Below, in pieces: positions 1 to 9,919 of a stretch of DNA of 37,262 nt. The stretch's first letter is position 1. Every line of letters starts with the position of its first letter. The translations under genes were made by a program, and so were the position numbers. The notes under the pieces were generated by a model. The model worked only from the letters and a program-made list of their open reading frames with translations. It searched no databases and was not told the origin of the DNA. The DNA is from Candidatus Binataceae bacterium (GTDB lineage: Bacteria; Desulfobacterota; Binatia; Binatales; Binataceae), in assembly GCA_030038355.1 (NCBI GenBank), contig JASHPB010000271.1:1-37262 (forward strand). Direction: 5' to 3'.

Positions 1-3000
1 GACACTCCGCTCGCGGTGCTGTCGAACAGGCCGCAGCCGCTGTTCAACTACTTCAAACAGCTATTCGCGCAGGTCACGAATCCGCCCATCGACCCGATTC
101 GCGAGGAGATCGTCACCTCGGCCTGGACCACGATCGGCGCGGAACAGAACCTGTTCGAAGAATCACCCGAGCATTGCCGACAGCTCATGCTTAAGCAGCC
201 CGTCCTCACCAACGAGGAGCTGGAGAAGATCAAGCGGCTCAATCGTGCTGGCCTCAAGACAATCACGCTCTCGACCTTGTACAACGTCGGCGGCGGTGAG
301 AGTGCGCTGCGCTCGGCGCTCGATGAGCTTTGCGCGAGCGCTTCGCACGCGATCGAGGACGGCTACACCATCATCGTGCTCTCCGATCGGGGTGTGAACG
401 CCGACTACGCCGCTATCCCGAGCCTGCTCGCGACCGGCACCGTGCATCATCATCTGATTCGCGAGGGCACGCGCACACGCGTCGGCTTCGTCGTCGAGTC
501 GGGCGAGCCGCGCGAGGCGATGCACTTCTGCTTGCTGATTGGCTATGGCGCGGGTGCGGTGAATCCTTACCTTGCATTCTCGACGATGGCCGGCATGATT
601 CGCGACGGCCGTCTCAAGGATATCGGCCTCGATTCAGCGATCGAGCACTTCATCAAGGCGGTCACGAAGAGTCTCATCAAGGTCGCGTCGAAGATGGGCG
701 TCTCGACCATCCAGAGCTATCGAGGCGCGCAGATTTTTGAGGCGATCGGACTCAGTCAGGAAGTCATCGACAAGTACTTTACCTGGACCGCGTCGCGAAT
801 CGGCGGCGTGGGTCTCGACGCGATTCACCATGAAACCGCGGCGCGTCATCACTATGCATTCCACGTGATGCCAAATCTCGACGGCGAGCTCGATGCTGGC
901 GGCCAGTACCAATGGCGCCGCCGCGGCGAGCATCACATGTACAACCCGAACACCATCGCGAAGCTCCAGCATTCGGTGCGCTCTGGCAACTACCGCGTGT
1001 TCAAGGAGTACACGCGGATAGTCGACGACACGAGCCGCAACCTCGCGACGCTCCGTGGACTGCTCAATTTCAAATTCGATCTCGAGCCGGTGCCGCTCGA
1101 GCAAGTCGAACCCGCAAGCGCGATCGTCAAGCGCTTTAAGACCGGCGCGATGTCGTTCGGGTCGATCAGCAAAGAAGCGCACGAAAATCTCGCAATCGCC
1201 ATGAACCGCATCGGCGGCAAGAGCAACACCGGCGAAGGCGGCGAGGATCCCGCGCGCTTCATTCCCGATCTCAATGGCGACTGGCGCCGCAGCGCTATCA
1301 AGCAGGTCGCGTCGGCCCGCTTCGGCGTCACGAGCCACTATCTCGTCAACGCCGACGAGTTACAGATCAAGATGGCTCAGGGAGCCAAGCCGGGCGAGGG
1401 TGGCCAACTCCCCGGACACAAGGTTGACGACTTTATCGCGAAGATTCGCTACTCGACGCCCGGTGTAGGCCTGATCTCGCCGCCTCCCCATCACGACATC
1501 TATTCGATCGAAGACCTCGCGCAGTTGATTCACGATCTGAAGAACTCGAACAACCGCGCGCGCATCAGCGTGAAACTCGTTGCTGAGGTCGGCGTCGGCA
1601 CCGTCGCAGCGGGAGTGGCGAAAGCCAAAGCCGACGTCGTCCTGATCAGCGGCTACGATGGCGGCACGGGGGCGTCGCCGCTCCAATCGATCAAGCACGC
1701 GGGCATTCCGTGGGAACTCGGTCTCGCCGAAACGCAGCAAGTGCTGGTGCTGAACGGCCTCCGCGGACGCATCCACGTAGAGACCGACGGTCAACTGAAG
1801 ACCGGCCGCGACGTCGCGATCGCGGCTCTGCTCGGCGCCGAGGAATTCGGCTTTGCCAGCGCGGCGCTCGTCGCCTCCGGATGCATCATGATGCGCGTCT
1901 GCCACCTCAATACCTGCCCGGTCGGAATCGCGACGCAGGATCCCGAACTCCGCAAGAAGTTCGAGGGCCGGCCTGAGCACGTCGTCAACTTCATGATGTT
2001 CATCGCCGATGAGCTCCGCGAATACATGGCGCAGCTCGGCTACCGCAAGCTTGATGACATGATCGGCCACGTCGAGCGGCTCGACGCCAAGGACGCTATC
2101 CAGCATTGGAAAGCGCGCAACGTTGATCTCACGAGAATCCTGCACAAGCCCGACGTCGGGCCGGATGAACCCCTGCACTGCGTCGAGGCGCAGGATCATG
2201 GTCTCGCCAAGGCGCTCGACAACACGATCATCGAGCTTGCCGCCGATGCGCTCGAGCATCGCAGACCAGTCGAGATTAACCTTCCGATTCGCAACATCAA
2301 CCGTACCGTCGGCACGATGCTCTCGGCGGAAGTCTCGCGCCGCTACCACGCAGAAGGGTTGCCGCCCTACACCGTGCAGATTCATCTGAAGGGCTCTGCG
2401 GGCCAGAGCCTTGGCGCTTGGCTCGCGCCGGGAATCGCAATTTTCCTCGAGGGCGACGCGAACGACTACTGCGCCAAGGGCCTCTCGGGCGGATTCATCG
2501 CGGTGCGCCCGCCGCAAGCGGCGAGCTTCAAGGCCGAGGAGAATATCGTCATCGGCAACGTAGCGCTCTACGGCGCGACCGGCGGCGAAGCATTCTTCCG
2601 CGGCATCGCCGGCGAGCGATTCGCGGTGCGGAACAGCGGCGCCCACGCTGTAGTCGAGGGCGTTGGCGATCACGGGTGCGAGTACATGACGCGCGGGCTC
2701 GTCGTGGTGCTCGGCAACACCGGGCGCAACTTCGCGGCGGGCATGAGCGGTGGCGTCGCATACGTCCTCGATGAGGACGGCTCGTTCGCATCGAAGTGCA
2801 ACACGGGTATGGTCGAACTCGGCCCTGTCACCGATGCCGACGAGTTGAAGCAGCTTCACGCGCTGGTAGTGCGCCATCATCAATATACCGAAAGCGCGGT
2901 CGCGGAGCACCTCCTCGCCGATTGGGATCATGCCAATCAGAAATTCATCAAGGTGTTGCCGACCGAGTACCGCATGGTGCTCGAGCGGCAGCAGCTCAAC

Positions 3001-3036
3001 GTCAACAACGATATGGCGCGGCTGGCGGCGGTCTAG
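1..3036 (+). CDS. gltB: Glutamate synthase (NADPH) large subunit, 5'-truncated by window edge
   Basis: The reading frame is open from base 1, so the start lies outside the window; about 1,011 C-terminal residues of a protein usually near 1,500 are present. GltB transfers the glutamine amide nitrogen to 2-oxoglutarate to make glutamate. The N-terminal glutaminase domain is missing here. Visible are the end of the central domain, the FMN-binding synthase barrel ([19 protein letters not shown], then [12 protein letters not shown] at roughly 1620-1690), the 3Fe-4S cysteines in [12 protein letters not shown] (about 1880-1917), and the C-terminal GXGXG beta-helix with its repeated glycine pattern (about 2550-2800). 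The stop is 41 bases before gltD on the same strand, the normal gltBD arrangement. The identification is secure; only the length is incomplete. Confidence 0.97.
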   Translation, partial: DTPLAVLSNRPQPLFNYFKQLFAQVTNPPIDPIREEIVTSAWTTIGAEQNLFEESPEHCRQLMLKQPVLTNEELEKIKRLNRAGLKTITLSTLYNVGGGESALRSALDELCASASHAIEDGYTIIVLSDRGVNADYAAIPSLLATGTVHHHLIREGTRTRVGFVVESGEPREAMHFCLLIGYGAGAVNPYLAFSTMAGMIRDGRLKDIGLDSAIEHFIKAVTKSLIKVASKMGVSTIQSYRGAQIFEAIGLSQEVIDKYFTWTASRIGGVGLDAIHHETAARHHYAFHVMPNLDGELDAGGQYQWRRRGEHHMYNPNTIAKLQHSVRSGNYRVFKEYTRIVDDTSRNLATLRGLLNFKFDLEPVPLEQVEPASAIVKRFKTGAMSFGSISKEAHENLAIAMNRIGGKSNTGEGGEDPARFIPDLNGDWRRSAIKQVASARFGVTSHYLVNADELQIKMAQGAKPGEGGQLPGHKVDDFIAKIRYSTPGVGLISPPPHHDIYSIEDLAQLIHDLKNSNNRARISVKLVAEVGVGTVAAGVAKAKADVVLISGYDGGTGASPLQSIKHAGIPWELGLAETQQVLVLNGLRGRIHVETDGQLKTGRDVAIAALLGAEEFGFASAALVASGCIMMRVCHLNTCPVGIATQDPELRKKFEGRPEHVVNFMMFIADELREYMAQLGYRKLDDMIGHVERLDAKDAIQHWKARNVDLTRILHKPDVGPDEPLHCVEAQDHGLAKALDNTIIELAADALEHRRPVEINLPIRNINRTVGTMLSAEVSRRYHAEGLPPYTVQIHLKGSAGQSLGAWLAPGIAIFLEGDANDYCAKGLSGGFIAVRPPQAASFKAEENIVIGNVALYGATGGEAFFRGIAGERFAVRNSGAHAVVEGVGDHGCEYMTRGLVVVLGNTGRNFAAGMSGGVAYVLDEDGSFASKCNTGMVELGPVTDADELKQLHALVVRHHQYTESAVAEHLLADWDHANQKFIKVLPTEYRMVLERQQLNVNNDMARLAAV

Positions 3037-3077
3037 GAGGATTTCGAGCGCAACTGCGGTTCGGAGCGGCCTGTTAG

Positions 3078-4523
3078 ATGGGGAAAATCACCGGCTTCAT
3101 GGAGATCAAGCGCGAGACGCCCGCGCGGCGTCCCGTCGCTGAACGCCTCAAGGACTGGCGCGAGTTCGATCTCAAGCTGCCCGAGGAAAAGCTGCGCGAG
3201 CAGGGCGCGCGCTGCATGGATTGCGGCATCCCCTTCTGCCACAAGGGCTGCCCGCTCGGCAACATCATCCCCGACTGGAACGATCTGATTTACCGCGGGC
3301 GATGGCGCGATGCGATCGATCGCCTCCACTCGACCAACAACTTTCCCGATTTCACCGGCCGCGTGTGCCCAGCGCCGTGCGAGGAGGCCTGTGTCCTCAA
3401 TATCAACAACGACCCGGTGACGATCAAGCTGATCGAGAAGAACATCATCGATCATGCCTTCGCGGCAGGATGGGTGGCGCCGCAGCCCGCCGCGCGAAAG
3501 ACTGGAAAAAGAGTCGCCGTCGTCGGCTCGGGACCGTCGGGCCTCGCCTGCGCACAGCAGCTCGCGCGCGCAGGGCACGCGGTGACGCTCTACGAGCGCG
3601 CGGATCGTCCGGGAGGATTGCTGACCTACGGCATCCCGGACTTCAAGCTCGAGAAGTGGATCGTGAACCGGCGCATCGAACAGATGAAGGGGGAGGGCGT
3701 TGAGATCGTCACGAGCTGCCGCGTTGGCTTCGACATCCACGCCGATGAACTGCGCGCGAAACACGATGCCATCGTGCTCACTATGGGTGCGACCAAGCCA
3801 CGCGATCTGCCGATTCCGGGCCGCGACCTGAAGGGCATCCACTACGCGATGGAGTTTCTGCCCCAGCAGAACAAGCGCAACTTCGGCGACATTCTCGATT
3901 CGGCACGGGACATCCTCGCGACCGGCAAGCGCGTCGTGATTCTCGGCGGTGGCGACACGGGTTCCGATTGCCTCGGCACGTCGAATCGCCAGGGCGCCAT
4001 CGGCGTGCATCAGTTCGAGTTGCTGCCGATGCCGCCGGAGAGGCGCACGCTTGAGATGCCGTGGCCCGATTGGCCGATGATCCTGCGCTCGTCGAGTTCG
4101 CACGAAGAAGGTGTGATGCGCGACTGGAGCATCAACACCAAGCGTTTCGAGGGCGATAACGGTCAGGTCAAGAAGCTCATCGGCTGCCGTCTCAACTGGA
4201 AGCACGACGGCGGGCGGATGGTGATGGAAGAAATTCCCGACACCGAATTCGAAATCGACTGCGAGCTGGTGCTGCTCGCGCTCGGATTTCTCGGACCCGA
4301 GCCCGATGGCATTATTTCCCAGCTGGGATTGAAGCTCGACCCGCGAAGCAACATCCAGTGCGAGAATTACGCGACCAGCGTGCCCGGAGTGTTCGCAGCC
4401 GGAGATTCGCGCCGTGGACAGTCTCTTGTCGTGTGGGCGATTTGGGAGGGACGCGAAGCGGCGCGCGCCACCGATGCATACCTGATGGGCGAGACGTTCC
4501 TGCCCGCGAGCCCGGAACTCTAA
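3078..4523 (+). CDS. gltD: Glutamate synthase (NADPH) small subunit
   Basis: 481 residues, the normal length for GltD. The protein takes electrons from NADPH through FAD and 4Fe-4S clusters to the GltB large subunit in the cytoplasm. The N-terminal cluster-binding cysteines are C46, C49, C54, C58 and then C97, C101, C105. An FAD-binding GSGPSGLA motif lies near residues 150-157, with the typical continuation [12 protein letters not shown] second Rossmann motif, [10 protein letters not shown], lies near residue 287 for NADPH. The C-terminal [19 protein letters not shown] segment is the usual FAD-contacting end. ATG is preceded by a GGAG-like site about 10 bases upstream. It follows gltB by 41 bases, so the two are probably co-transcribed. 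The products could assimilate ammonia released by the amine dehydrogenase encoded later in the window. Confidence 0.97.
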   Translation: MGKITGFMEIKRETPARRPVAERLKDWREFDLKLPEEKLREQGARCMDCGIPFCHKGCPLGNIIPDWNDLIYRGRWRDAIDRLHSTNNFPDFTGRVCPAPCEEACVLNINNDPVTIKLIEKNIIDHAFAAGWVAPQPAARKTGKRVAVVGSGPSGLACAQQLARAGHAVTLYERADRPGGLLTYGIPDFKLEKWIVNRRIEQMKGEGVEIVTSCRVGFDIHADELRAKHDAIVLTMGATKPRDLPIPGRDLKGIHYAMEFLPQQNKRNFGDILDSARDILATGKRVVILGGGDTGSDCLGTSNRQGAIGVHQFELLPMPPERRTLEMPWPDWPMILRSSSSHEEGVMRDWSINTKRFEGDNGQVKKLIGCRLNWKHDGGRMVMEEIPDTEFEIDCELVLLALGFLGPEPDGIISQLGLKLDPRSNIQCENYATSVPGVFAAGDSRRGQSLVVWAIWEGREAARATDAYLMGETFLPASPEL

Positions 4524-4568
4524 TTATTCGCGGCGCCTCGTCGAGGGTCATTTGCCCGGGAGCAAAGC

Positions 4569-5174
4569 ATGATCACGCTCTACGACTATCTGCCCTCCGG
4601 AAATGGTTACAAGGTCCGCCTGCTGCTGACGCAACTCGGCGTGAGCTTCAAACGTGTCGAGCTGGATATCACCAAGGGTGAGACCCGCACGAAAGAGTTT
4701 CTCGCGAAATTTCCCAACGGCAGAATTCCGGCAGTCGAGTTCGACGATGGACGGCTGCTTTTCGAGTCGAACGCGATTTGCTGGTACCTCGCCGACGGCA
4801 CGGCGATGATACCCGCCGACAGATTCGAACGCGCAAGGATGATGCAGTGGCTATGCTTCGAGCAGTACAGTCACGAGCCTTACATCGCGGTCGCGCGATT
4901 GTTGGCGATGCATCCGCTTCTGCAGGACCCGCGCCGCGCGCTGAACGACATGATCGTGCAGCGTGGCTACGACGCGCTCGGCGTGATGGAGGATCACCTG
5001 AAATCGCACGAATGGTTTGCGGCCTCGCATTACACGATTGCGGATATCGCGCTGTTCGCGTACACGCATGTGGCCGACGAAGGCGGATTCGAGCTCGTAA
5101 AATTTCCGTCGATTCGCCGCTGGCTCGATGGCGTGCGCTCGCGGCCGAAGTTTATTCCGATCACCAAGGCCTGA
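4569..5174 (+). CDS. Glutathione S-transferase family protein
   Basis: 201 residues, the typical cytosolic GST size. The N-terminal thioredoxin-like domain begins ITLYDYLPSGNGYKVRLLL and carries the glutathione-contacting NGRIPAV cis-proline loop and the ESNAI segment (about residues 55-75). An all-helical C-terminal domain follows, with ASHYTIADIALFAYTH matching the conserved GST N-capping region. GSTs conjugate glutathione to electrophiles or act as isomerases or peroxidases; the substrate cannot be read from sequence. ATG has a GGGAG site 6 bases upstream. It lies 45 bases after gltD on the same strand and ends 7 bases from a convergent gene for another thioredoxin-fold protein. Confidence 0.9.
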   Translation: MITLYDYLPSGNGYKVRLLLTQLGVSFKRVELDITKGETRTKEFLAKFPNGRIPAVEFDDGRLLFESNAICWYLADGTAMIPADRFERARMMQWLCFEQYSHEPYIAVARLLAMHPLLQDPRRALNDMIVQRGYDALGVMEDHLKSHEWFAASHYTIADIALFAYTHVADEGGFELVKFPSIRRWLDGVRSRPKFIPITKA

Positions 5175-5181
5175 CCCCTGG

Positions 5182-5784
5182 TCATCGCCTGAGCCCCATC
5201 GCGTCGAGCTTCTTGATAACCCACTCGAGGCGATCCTCGCCCCAGAATGGCTCGCCCTCGACGACGAATGTCGGCACGCCGAAAATCTCATCGCGATCGG
5301 CCGCGGCAAAGCACGCATCGAGGTCCGCACGCGCATCGGTCTCGGCGTAGCGGAGAAATTCCGCCTCATCGAGGCCGACCTCACGAATAAGCCCCGCGAT
5401 CGCGGCCCGATCCTCGACGTCGAGCGCGTGCTTCCAGAATCGCTCGAACACGCGATCGGCGTATGGTCTGAAGCGTCCCTGCTTTTCGGCAAAGAGCCCG
5501 CCATAGAATGCCAGCCGCGCGCTGAAAATCTTTTTCGGCGGATAGATCGTGAGCCCGTATTGCTTCGCGATTCGGCGCGCATCGAGATAGAGGTAACGGA
5601 CCTTGCGGCGATCGGCCTCGGCATTGTCGAGCGGTCCGTAAACCTTGCGAATGTTGATGCCGTAAGGAATGAAACGTACCCGAACTCGGTGCGTCCGCTC
5701 GAGCTCGTACGCCGGCGCCAGCGCAAGATAAGTGAACGGACTCGTGTACGCGAAGTAGAGCTTTACTTCGAGCAGTTCGGTCAT
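5182..5784 (-). CDS. DsbA-family / 2-hydroxychromene-2-carboxylate isomerase-like protein (kappa-class GST fold)
   Basis: 200 residues. The N-terminus KLYFAYTSPFTYLA carries the S-P motif (S15) used by 2-hydroxychromene-2-carboxylate isomerase and kappa GSTs in place of the CxxC of DsbA. The C-terminal segment FGVPTFVVEGEPFWGEDRL is the diagnostic signature of this family. Characterised members isomerise aromatic-ring cleavage intermediates with glutathione. The actual substrate here is unknown. Its ATG overlaps the glcF stop codon as ATGA, so it is translationally coupled to the glycolate oxidase operon and is its last gene. That linkage may be functional, for example in handling reactive aldehydes, but this is inference. 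Confidence 0.85.
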   Translation of the reverse strand: MTELLEVKLYFAYTSPFTYLALAPAYELERTHRVRVRFIPYGINIRKVYGPLDNAEADRRKVRYLYLDARRIAKQYGLTIYPPKKIFSARLAFYGGLFAEKQGRFRPYADRVFERFWKHALDVEDRAAIAGLIREVGLDEAEFLRYAETDARADLDACFAAADRDEIFGVPTFVVEGEPFWGEDRLEWVIKKLDAMGLRR

Positions 5785-7067
5785 CGGTTTTGCTTTGCGC
5801 CGCGCGTCATCGCGAGCGCGAAGAAATCCGCAAGGTGCATCACGCGAATGCTCGATCCGCGCCGGCGCAGCTCCGCGGCGATTTGAAACTCGCAGCCCGG
5901 ATTCGCCAGTACCACGTACTGCGCTCCCGTCGCTGCGATACTGTCGGCTTTGCGCCGCGCCAGCTCGCGTGCCATCTTAGGCTCGGTCAGGTTATAGCTG
6001 CCGGCCGAACCGCAACAGAGATCGGAATTCTCCATCTCAACGAGCTTGAGACCCGGCACCGATCGAAGCAGCACGCGCGGGGCTTCGCGCACGCCAAGAC
6101 CATGCGCCAGATGACACGCGTCATGGTAGGTGACGACGCAGTCGAAGCGCGCAGAAAACTGAAGCGGCCTTTCGAGTAACAAGGAACTTAGATCTTTGAC
6201 CTTGGAGGCGAGCATCTCGGCTTCGGGCGCGAGCGTGTCGTCCTTGAGGATTTCTCGGTACTCCGCGATTGCGGTAGAACAGCCAGAGGCGGCGGAGATA
6301 ATCGCGTCAGGCTTCAACTTCGAAATTGCCAGCACATTTGCGCGCGCAAACTCGCGCGCGCGTTCGCCGTTGCCAGCGTGAAGGTCGAGCGCACCGCAAC
6401 ATTTGGTCGAAGGAATTTTGACAACGCGATATCCTGCGGCAGCGAGCAGTCTTTCGCTGTTGGCGTTTTCGGATTTGGCGAGGACCTGCGCGACGCAGCC
6501 ATGATGAACGATAACTGCTGGTGCATCGTCCGCGATGGCTCCAGGAGCGGGCCAGTTCGCCTCAGTTGAATTGGTACCATGGCGCGGCAACAGGTCGAGC
6601 CATTCGCGAGCCGCCACGGGAAGCGCCGTTCGCACGACCTTCCTGAGGCCAAGCCAATCCAAGATTCTCACGGGCATCAGCAGGGCGCGAAGCCGCGCGG
6701 GATAAGGAAACACAACGCTGACTGCGGCGCGGCGGAACCTATCGAACCCTGCACGCCGATATTCGCACTCGACGAACACGCGCGCAGCTTCGATCAGCCG
6801 ACCGTACTTGACGCCCGACGGACATGCGCTTTCGCAACCGCGGCATCCGAGACACAAATCGAGATGCCGCGCGGCGTCGGCATCTAGATCCATTCGGCCC
6901 TCGGCCAGCGCCTTCATCAGGTAGATGCGGCCGCGCGGCGAATCCATCTCGCTCCGCGTCGCGACGTATGTCGGACAAGCCTCGGCGCAGAGCCCGCAAT
7001 GCACGCAGTCGAACAGCAGCTCGTAATCTGTCACGTCACGGTGCGCGCTCGCGGGATGCTCACTCAT
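5781..7067 (-). CDS. glcF: Glycolate oxidase iron-sulfur subunit
   Basis: 428 residues. Two N-terminal 4Fe-4S motifs are visible: C21-C24-C27-C31 (CVHCGLCAEACP) and C72-C75-C78-C82 (CLGCRGCESACP). Two cysteine-rich CCG domains follow, marked by STKCCGALDLHAG and DLCCGSAGSYNL, as in GlcF, LutA and HdrD-type electron carriers. GlcF passes electrons from the flavin subunits GlcD and GlcE to the membrane quinone pool during oxidation of glycolate to glyoxylate. ATG is preceded by a strong GGAGGT site and overlaps the glcE stop by one base (TAATG). It is the third gene of glcDEF, with the isomerase-like gene coupled behind it. Confidence 0.95.
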   Translation of the reverse strand: MSEHPASAHRDVTDYELLFDCVHCGLCAEACPTYVATRSEMDSPRGRIYLMKALAEGRMDLDADAARHLDLCLGCRGCESACPSGVKYGRLIEAARVFVECEYRRAGFDRFRRAAVSVVFPYPARLRALLMPVRILDWLGLRKVVRTALPVAAREWLDLLPRHGTNSTEANWPAPGAIADDAPAVIVHHGCVAQVLAKSENANSERLLAAAGYRVVKIPSTKCCGALDLHAGNGERAREFARANVLAISKLKPDAIISAASGCSTAIAEYREILKDDTLAPEAEMLASKVKDLSSLLLERPLQFSARFDCVVTYHDACHLAHGLGVREAPRVLLRSVPGLKLVEMENSDLCCGSAGSYNLTEPKMARELARRKADSIAATGAQYVVLANPGCEFQIAAELRRRGSSIRVMHLADFFALAMTRGAKQNR

Positions 7068-8332
7068 TAGAGACCTCCCACGAAGCAGTTCGCGTTGAAA
7101 ATGCCGGCAGGGTCGAACGCCTGCTTAAGCCTTCGCATCAGCTTGAGCGCTCCATCGCTCGGAGCGTGGAAAAATTCGAGTCCGCCTCGAATCGGCTCGG
7201 AGGCAGCGAGGAGCCTTAGATGCCCCCGCGTGCGATGCGCGCGCTCGCGCCATTCGGCAACGACCTGTTGCGCCGAGTCGAGGGACTGCGCGGCGCGGAG
7301 CGCAACTTCGGCGACACCGTTTCCCGCGTGCGCGCAATAGTCGCCCGCGATCGCGTCGAGCGTGGCGGGCAACTCCGCGGGCATCACCGCGAAGCGTGCA
7401 CTCAACGGACCCGCCGCGAAATCGAGGTCGCGCAGCGCGGCGTAGTGCGCCTCGGCTTGGCGCTCGTTGAAAATCTCGCCGCGGCCGCTCGCCAGCTCCA
7501 GGCTCTTCTTTGCCTGGTATCCGATCTCTTCCGGGTTGCCGGAAAATCCCGCGATAACGGCGAATTGTCCCGCTGCACCAAAGCGCGCCGCAAAGCCGGG
7601 GCTCACGACCTCGAGATGGCTCAGCGGGAGCGCCTCGAGGAGGCGCGCGGCGCACTCGAACGCGTCATCGGCGCGCTTGTGCGGCACAAGAGCGACGGCG
7701 TAGTGCGCGGGAATAGGCCGCACCTTGAAGATGGCCGTCGTGATGATTCCGAGCGTGCCGAACGAGCCGCCCATCACCTTCATCAAGTCGTAGCCCGCGA
7801 CATTTTTTACCACGCGACCGCCGCCGTGAATCACGCGGCCGCCGTGGCCGACAAAATCGATTCCGATCAGCAGATCGCGCGCCGTGCCCTCTGAGAACCG
7901 AAGCGGACCCGCGTGTGCCGCAGCGACCAGGGCGCCAACAGTCGTGACATCTGGTTGACAAGGATCGACAGGCAGCCGTTGCCGCGATTTCGCGAGCTCC
8001 GCGTTCAAAGCGCCGACGCTGATTCCAGCCTCGGCGATGACCGTTAGATCGTCGGGCTCGTGCGCGATGATTCGATTCATTCGGCGCAGTGAAATGCCGA
8101 GCGCAACCGGCGCACGCCTAATCTGAGTGAGCGATCGCATCGCGCCAAGAGCTGCCAGCGCGATTCCCTCAGCCTCGCACATTCTGATCAGCTCGGCGAT
8201 CTCGTCCGCGTTTCGCGGCTCGACGACAAATGCCGCGGCGCGACGCTCCAAAGATGCAGCTTCACGCACGCGATCGACGCCGAGCAGCGCCACGGCGCGT
8301 GCACCGGCTCCGCTAATCAAAGTCTCTTCCAC
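7067..8332 (-). CDS. glcE: Glycolate oxidase FAD-binding subunit
   Basis: 421 residues, somewhat longer than the roughly 350 of the E. coli protein. It is a FAD-linked oxidase domain of the PCMH type: an N-terminal VVEPRNADEIAELIRMCE segment, then HAGPLRFSEGTARDLLIG and GGGRVVKNVAGYDLMKVMGG around residues 150-190, all typical of GlcE. The C-terminus FDPAGIFNANCF matches the end of the FAD-linked oxidase C-domain. It acts with GlcD and GlcF in glycolate dehydrogenase. It lies 15 bases after glcD and overlaps glcF by one base, so the three are one transcription unit. Confidence 0.94.
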   Translation of the reverse strand: MEETLISGAGARAVALLGVDRVREAASLERRAAAFVVEPRNADEIAELIRMCEAEGIALAALGAMRSLTQIRRAPVALGISLRRMNRIIAHEPDDLTVIAEAGISVGALNAELAKSRQRLPVDPCQPDVTTVGALVAAAHAGPLRFSEGTARDLLIGIDFVGHGGRVIHGGGRVVKNVAGYDLMKVMGGSFGTLGIITTAIFKVRPIPAHYAVALVPHKRADDAFECAARLLEALPLSHLEVVSPGFAARFGAAGQFAVIAGFSGNPEEIGYQAKKSLELASGRGEIFNERQAEAHYAALRDLDFAAGPLSARFAVMPAELPATLDAIAGDYCAHAGNGVAEVALRAAQSLDSAQQVVAEWRERAHRTRGHLRLLAASEPIRGGLEFFHAPSDGALKLMRRLKQAFDPAGIFNANCFVGGL

Positions 8333-8347
8333 GATGCGGTTGTCGAT

Positions 8348-9850
8348 TCAGATCGGAACCTGGCGGCGCGGCGCGGCGACTTCGACGCATGCGCCGGGCC
8401 GCGGGATGATCTTGCCGGGATTGGCGCGTTCTTTCGGATCGAACACGTGACGCAACTCCATCATCGCGGCTAAATCGTCCGGCGAGAACATCAGCGGCAT
8501 CTCGCCGATCTTTTCCGCGCCGATTCCATGCTCTCCCGTGAGCGAGCCTCCCATCTCGACGCACGCTTTCAGTATATCGCGTCCAGCGCCGAGCGCGCGC
8601 TCGACCTGCCCCGCTTCGCGCTCGTCGTAAAGAATAATCGGATGCAGATTGCCGTCGCCGGCGTGAAAGACGTTGCCGATGCTGAGCTGGTAGCGCTCGC
8701 TCACCTGGCTAATGACGCGCAAGATATCCGGCAGACGTGTGCGCGGCACCACGCCGTCCTGCGTGCAGTAGTTGGGCGCGAGGCGGCCGACCGCGCCGAA
8801 CGCGCGCTTGCGCGCCTTCCACAATAGTTGCCGCTCCGCTTCGTCTCGCGCGAGCTTCACGTCTTTCGCGCCCGCCGCGCGCGCCATCTCGATCACGCGC
8901 GAGGAGCATTCGGCGAAGCCGACCTCCATTCCGTCGAGCTCGATGATCAGCACGGCGCCAGCAGCCTGGTCGAAACCGACGTGAAAGGCGTCGTCAACAG
9001 CGCGCAAGATGAGCTTGTCCATCATCTCAATTGCGCCGGGCACGATCCCCGACGCGATGATGCGTGAGACGGCGCGCGTCGCGCTTTCAACATCAGGGAA
9101 TGTCGCGAGAAACGTGCGATGACCCTCGGGCTCGCGCATCAGGCGGAGCGTTGCGCGCGTCACGACGCCGTAAGTGCCCTCAGAGCCAACGACCGCGCCC
9201 ACGAGGTCATATCCGCATCGCTCCTCGACCGCGCCGCCGAGCTCGACCACTTCGCCGTCGGGCAACACCAGCTCGACGCCTAACACATGATTGGTGGTAA
9301 CGCCGTACTTGAGCGTATGCGGACCGCCGGAGTTTTCCGCGATGTTGCCACCGATCGTGCACGCCATCTGCGACGACGGATCGGGCGCATAGAAGAAACC
9401 CTTCGCTTTCACCGCGTTGGTGACGTGAAGATTGACGGCGCCGCTTTCGACTTCGACGCGCCGGTTGGCGTAGTCGATCGTCAGGATCTTGTTCATGCGC
9501 GATGTGCAGATCATCACCGGCGCGTTGAGCGGCAACGCTCCACCGGAAAGACCAGTGCCCGCGCCGCGCGGCACGAATGCGATGCCTTTGCGATCGAGCG
9601 CGCGCAGCACGCGGCTCACCTGCTCGACCGAGCGCGGCAACAGCAGGATGTCGGGCGCAGACTTTTCGACCGTCCAGCCGTCGCACTCGTATACTTTCAG
9701 TTCGCTCGCGCGCGAGACGATCCCCTCGACGCCGACGATCGCGGCGAGTTCCTCAACCAGCTTTGGATCGATCGAGCTTGCCAATTGGCGAATCCCTTGT
9801 GCCGGCGAGCTTGCACGTTTCAGGTTTGCCCGCCCGCCCTGTGGCGTCAT
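8348..9850 (-). CDS. glcD: Glycolate oxidase subunit GlcD
   Basis: 500 residues from the ATG at 9850; the frame is open further upstream to 10033, but that would run into the divergent aminotransferase gene, and GlcD is normally about 499 residues. The FAD-binding PCMH domain shows PRGAGTGLSGGALPL and GGNIAENSGGPHTLKYGVTT. The C-terminal domain shows GNVFHAGDGNLHP and GSLTGEHGIG, whose histidines are the conserved active-site region. The enzyme oxidises glycolate (or D-lactate in close relatives) to the 2-oxo acid. The order glcD-glcE-glcF with 15-base and 1-base spacing supports glycolate rather than a stand-alone D-lactate dehydrogenase. The ribosome-binding site is weak. Confidence 0.94.
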   Translation of the reverse strand: MTPQGGRANLKRASSPAQGIRQLASSIDPKLVEELAAIVGVEGIVSRASELKVYECDGWTVEKSAPDILLLPRSVEQVSRVLRALDRKGIAFVPRGAGTGLSGGALPLNAPVMICTSRMNKILTIDYANRRVEVESGAVNLHVTNAVKAKGFFYAPDPSSQMACTIGGNIAENSGGPHTLKYGVTTNHVLGVELVLPDGEVVELGGAVEERCGYDLVGAVVGSEGTYGVVTRATLRLMREPEGHRTFLATFPDVESATRAVSRIIASGIVPGAIEMMDKLILRAVDDAFHVGFDQAAGAVLIIELDGMEVGFAECSSRVIEMARAAGAKDVKLARDEAERQLLWKARKRAFGAVGRLAPNYCTQDGVVPRTRLPDILRVISQVSERYQLSIGNVFHAGDGNLHPIILYDEREAGQVERALGAGRDILKACVEMGGSLTGEHGIGAEKIGEMPLMFSPDDLAAMMELRHVFDPKERANPGKIIPRPGACVEVAAPRRQVPI

Positions 9851-9919
9851 AATAGCAGGGTTCAATTTCAGCCCGATACGCGCGACTGAAGCGGCTCGTG
9901 CGGGCAGAGGAGCACATCG
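9851..9919. promoter_or_regulatory. Divergent intergenic region between glcD and the aminotransferase
   Basis: Sixty-nine bases separate the two divergent starts, so both promoters and any shared operator must lie here or just inside the genes. On the plus strand the sequence AGAGGAG at 9905-9911 sits 8 bases before TTG at 9920 and decides that non-ATG start. No convincing -35/-10 pair could be picked by eye. Confidence 0.5.

Noticed and set aside
1360-2931. 523-residue minus-strand open frame inside gltB
   Set aside because: Its composition (Arg/Asp/Val-rich, no motif) is that of an antisense shadow of a GC-rich gene, and gltB is unambiguous on the plus strand.
5161-5185. Bidirectional terminator between the convergent GST and isomerase genes
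   Set aside because: The possible stem has a mismatch and lacks T-tracts on both sides.
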